The notes under the pieces: generated by a model | The model's input: the letters and a program-made list of their open reading frames with translations, nothing else | Database searches by the model: none | Told to the model about the DNA's origin: nothing | In this document: in pieces, positions 5,044 through 6,119 of the stretch | Layout: each line of letters opens with the position of its first letter | Numbering within the stretch: the first letter of the stretch is position 1 | Program-made: the position numbers and the translations under genes | Assembly (NCBI GenBank): GCA_010672185.1 | Contig: JAAHHL010000462.1 | Span: 1-6,119, forward strand | Length of the DNA: 6,119 bases | Origin: Caldora sp. SIO3E6 | GTDB lineage: Bacteria > Cyanobacteriota > Cyanobacteriia > Cyanobacteriales > Coleofasciculaceae | Direction: 5' to 3'

Positions 5044-6119
5044 TTATTCTTGTTCTAATAGAGTAATGCGGCGCGGCTTGCTCAATTGTTCGAGGGCAGG
5101 CTTTAATTGGGTGAGGTTTTCCTGTACTTTAGTTAGAACCTGCTCTAACTGTGCCGATTTTTCTAGAGATTGTAGAGTCTGCTCTAAACTTTGCTGTAGC
5201 TGAGCGATTTCTGAAACTTGAGCTGAATATTGTTCGAGCGCTGCAACCCGGTTTTGTAAGGCGCTAGCAGCTTGCTCTAGTTGATTGCTGATTTGCTCTG
5301 CTTGAGTAAATAAACCTTGAGCAACAGCTGAATTACCGGTATTGAGTTCTTCAAGCAACTGCATATTGGTAGCTCGCAGCTCACTTAGTAAGTTAGTAAA
5401 AGCAGTAGTATTGGCTTTTTGCTGCTGTTCTAAGGAAGTGATAAATGCTTGACGATCCTGGGAGACAGTGTGGCTCATTTCGCTGAGTTTACCCATTAGG
5501 GTTGCCGTCATCTGTTGCACCTTTTCTACTTCCACTATAAAGCCTTGAGCCAGCTTCGTTGCCGCTTGTTGAGCATAGGCTTCAGCTGGTTCAATTAGGG
5601 ATTGATGACTAGGTAAATGTTCCTGAAATGCTTGATCAACTACCTGTTGTAGAGTATTTTCACTGAGGCTGTCTATACTACTTTTGAATCGGGGTAGTAA
5701 TTTGTCGTTGATAAAGACATCAATTGCCAGGAGGAGCCGAGATTCAGAGCGTTCGACTAATACCAAGGGAATCATTACTAAAACACTCAGGCATAAAGCG
5801 AGTAGAGTCGTATCAAAAGCGATCGCTAATCCTGTGGTAACTTTACCAATACCCTCCTTAATCTGCTCAATTTCCCCAGCTTGTTCTAAGAAACCAGAAA
5901 AACCGGTAACCGCGCCACTGATACCAATAACTGTACCGATAAATCCTAGCAGAGGAATTGCCCAGATGAGGATGCGGGGAACCGAGTAGGATGATTCTGA
6001 GGCAGCTTGATAGAAGGTGGAGTCATCTAGGGCTAACTCCGTAGCAGCTTTACGACTACCTGAATGGATATAGGCTCCCAGCACACGGCTACAACGGGTA
6101 GCAATCAGAGGATTGGAAC
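5044..6119 (-). CDS. MotA/TolQ/ExbB-family channel protein with long coiled-coil tail, 5' end outside the window
   Basis: This is the stator or channel subunit of an ion-driven inner-membrane motor. The frame is open to the right edge (357 residues visible), and NPLIATRCSR lies upstream of the internal GTG at 6084. The true start is therefore outside the window, probably with at least one more membrane segment. Numbering from that GTG, a segment at about 36-60 carries IPLLGFIGTVIGI. A second at about 85-110 carries GLAIAFDTTLLALCLS, the family's Gly/Thr-rich pore helix. From about 137 to 335 the protein is rich in Gln, Glu, Leu and Ala with heptad-like spacing (for example LEQTLQSLEKSAQLEQ), a predicted coiled coil about 200 residues long on the cytoplasmic side. 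Ordinary ExbB and TolQ lack such a tail; ZorA of Zorya has one. It ends in PRRITLLEQE. The two ExbD-like genes follow on the same strand. Confidence 0.88.
   Translation of the reverse strand, partial: SNPLIATRCSRVLGAYIHSGSRKAATELALDDSTFYQAASESSYSVPRILIWAIPLLGFIGTVIGISGAVTGFSGFLEQAGEIEQIKEGIGKVTTGLAIAFDTTLLALCLSVLVMIPLVLVERSESRLLLAIDVFINDKLLPRFKSSIDSLSENTLQQVVDQAFQEHLPSHQSLIEPAEAYAQQAATKLAQGFIVEVEKVQQMTATLMGKLSEMSHTVSQDRQAFITSLEQQQKANTTAFTNLLSELRATNMQLLEELNTGNSAVAQGLFTQAEQISNQLEQAASALQNRVAALEQYSAQVSEIAQLQQSLEQTLQSLEKSAQLEQVLTKVQENLTQLKPALEQLSKPRRITLLEQE
5819..5826. repeat. HIP1 octamer GCGATCGC
   Basis: A single copy of the highly iterated palindrome typical of many cyanobacterial genomes, located inside the channel-protein gene. 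It supports the taxonomic call but has no specific local role. Confidence 0.85.

Noticed and set aside
1393..5989. Several plus-strand open frames of 60 to 101 codons (for example at 1393, 1545, 2450, 2729, 4783, 4898, 5684)
   Set aside because: Each lies opposite a well-supported minus-strand gene or over repeats, and their translations show no recognisable domain.
3649..6119. Identification as a Zorya defence system
   Set aside because: The channel has a long tail like ZorA, but the partners lack the OmpA-type domain of ZorB and no ZorC, ZorD or ZorE gene is in view. Only a general resemblance can be stated.

Overview
The window looks like chromosomal DNA of a filamentous, probably multicellular cyanobacterium. 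The clues are a HIP1 octamer (GCGATCGC, 5819-5826), several short tandem heptanucleotide repeat arrays of the STRR type common in such genomes, a PATAN-REC response regulator (an architecture I know mainly from cyanobacteria) and a TakP-like binding protein. Genus cannot be assigned. All five genes lie on the minus strand, so the biological reading order is from right to left. Two genes are cut by the window edges.

Right half (6119 to 3649): an apparent three-gene operon for an ion-driven inner-membrane motor or force generator. It comprises a MotA/TolQ/ExbB-family channel protein with a C-terminal coiled-coil tail of about 200 residues (N-terminus outside the window), then two small single-pass ExbD/TolR-like proteins of 152 and 237 residues. 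The two small proteins share blocks after the membrane segment and look like diverged paralogues. Only the 237-residue one keeps an Asp at the usual ion-carrying position. Neither has an OmpA-type peptidoglycan-binding domain. I know of no assigned function for this kind of triad, and it is the best candidate here for an undescribed system. It resembles the ZorA/ZorB motor of Zorya only in general plan.

Middle (3405 to 2362): a PATAN-REC response regulator of the PatA type with a complete set of receiver residues and no histidine kinase or chemotaxis-like partners in view. A strong AGGAGG and a short upstream reading frame overlap its start.

Left half (2197 to 1): a Tat-exported lipoprotein of the TakP/DctP TRAP family, with no TRAP membrane subunits in view. 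It is followed by a PhnE-type ABC permease that runs off the left edge and looks like a two-module fusion. Its 5' end has no ATG before the first membrane segment and lies inside a TAAGTAA array, so its start is uncertain.

Repeats: five heptamer arrays and one 9-mer array occur, and all lie in the short gaps between genes that are probably co-transcribed (takP-phnE, and both gaps of the motor operon). They reach into coding sequence at two places: the phnE start and the stop of the 152-residue protein. The gaps ahead of takP and of the response regulator, where promoters are expected, carry no such arrays. There are no RNA genes, CRISPR arrays or insertion sequences that I can support.
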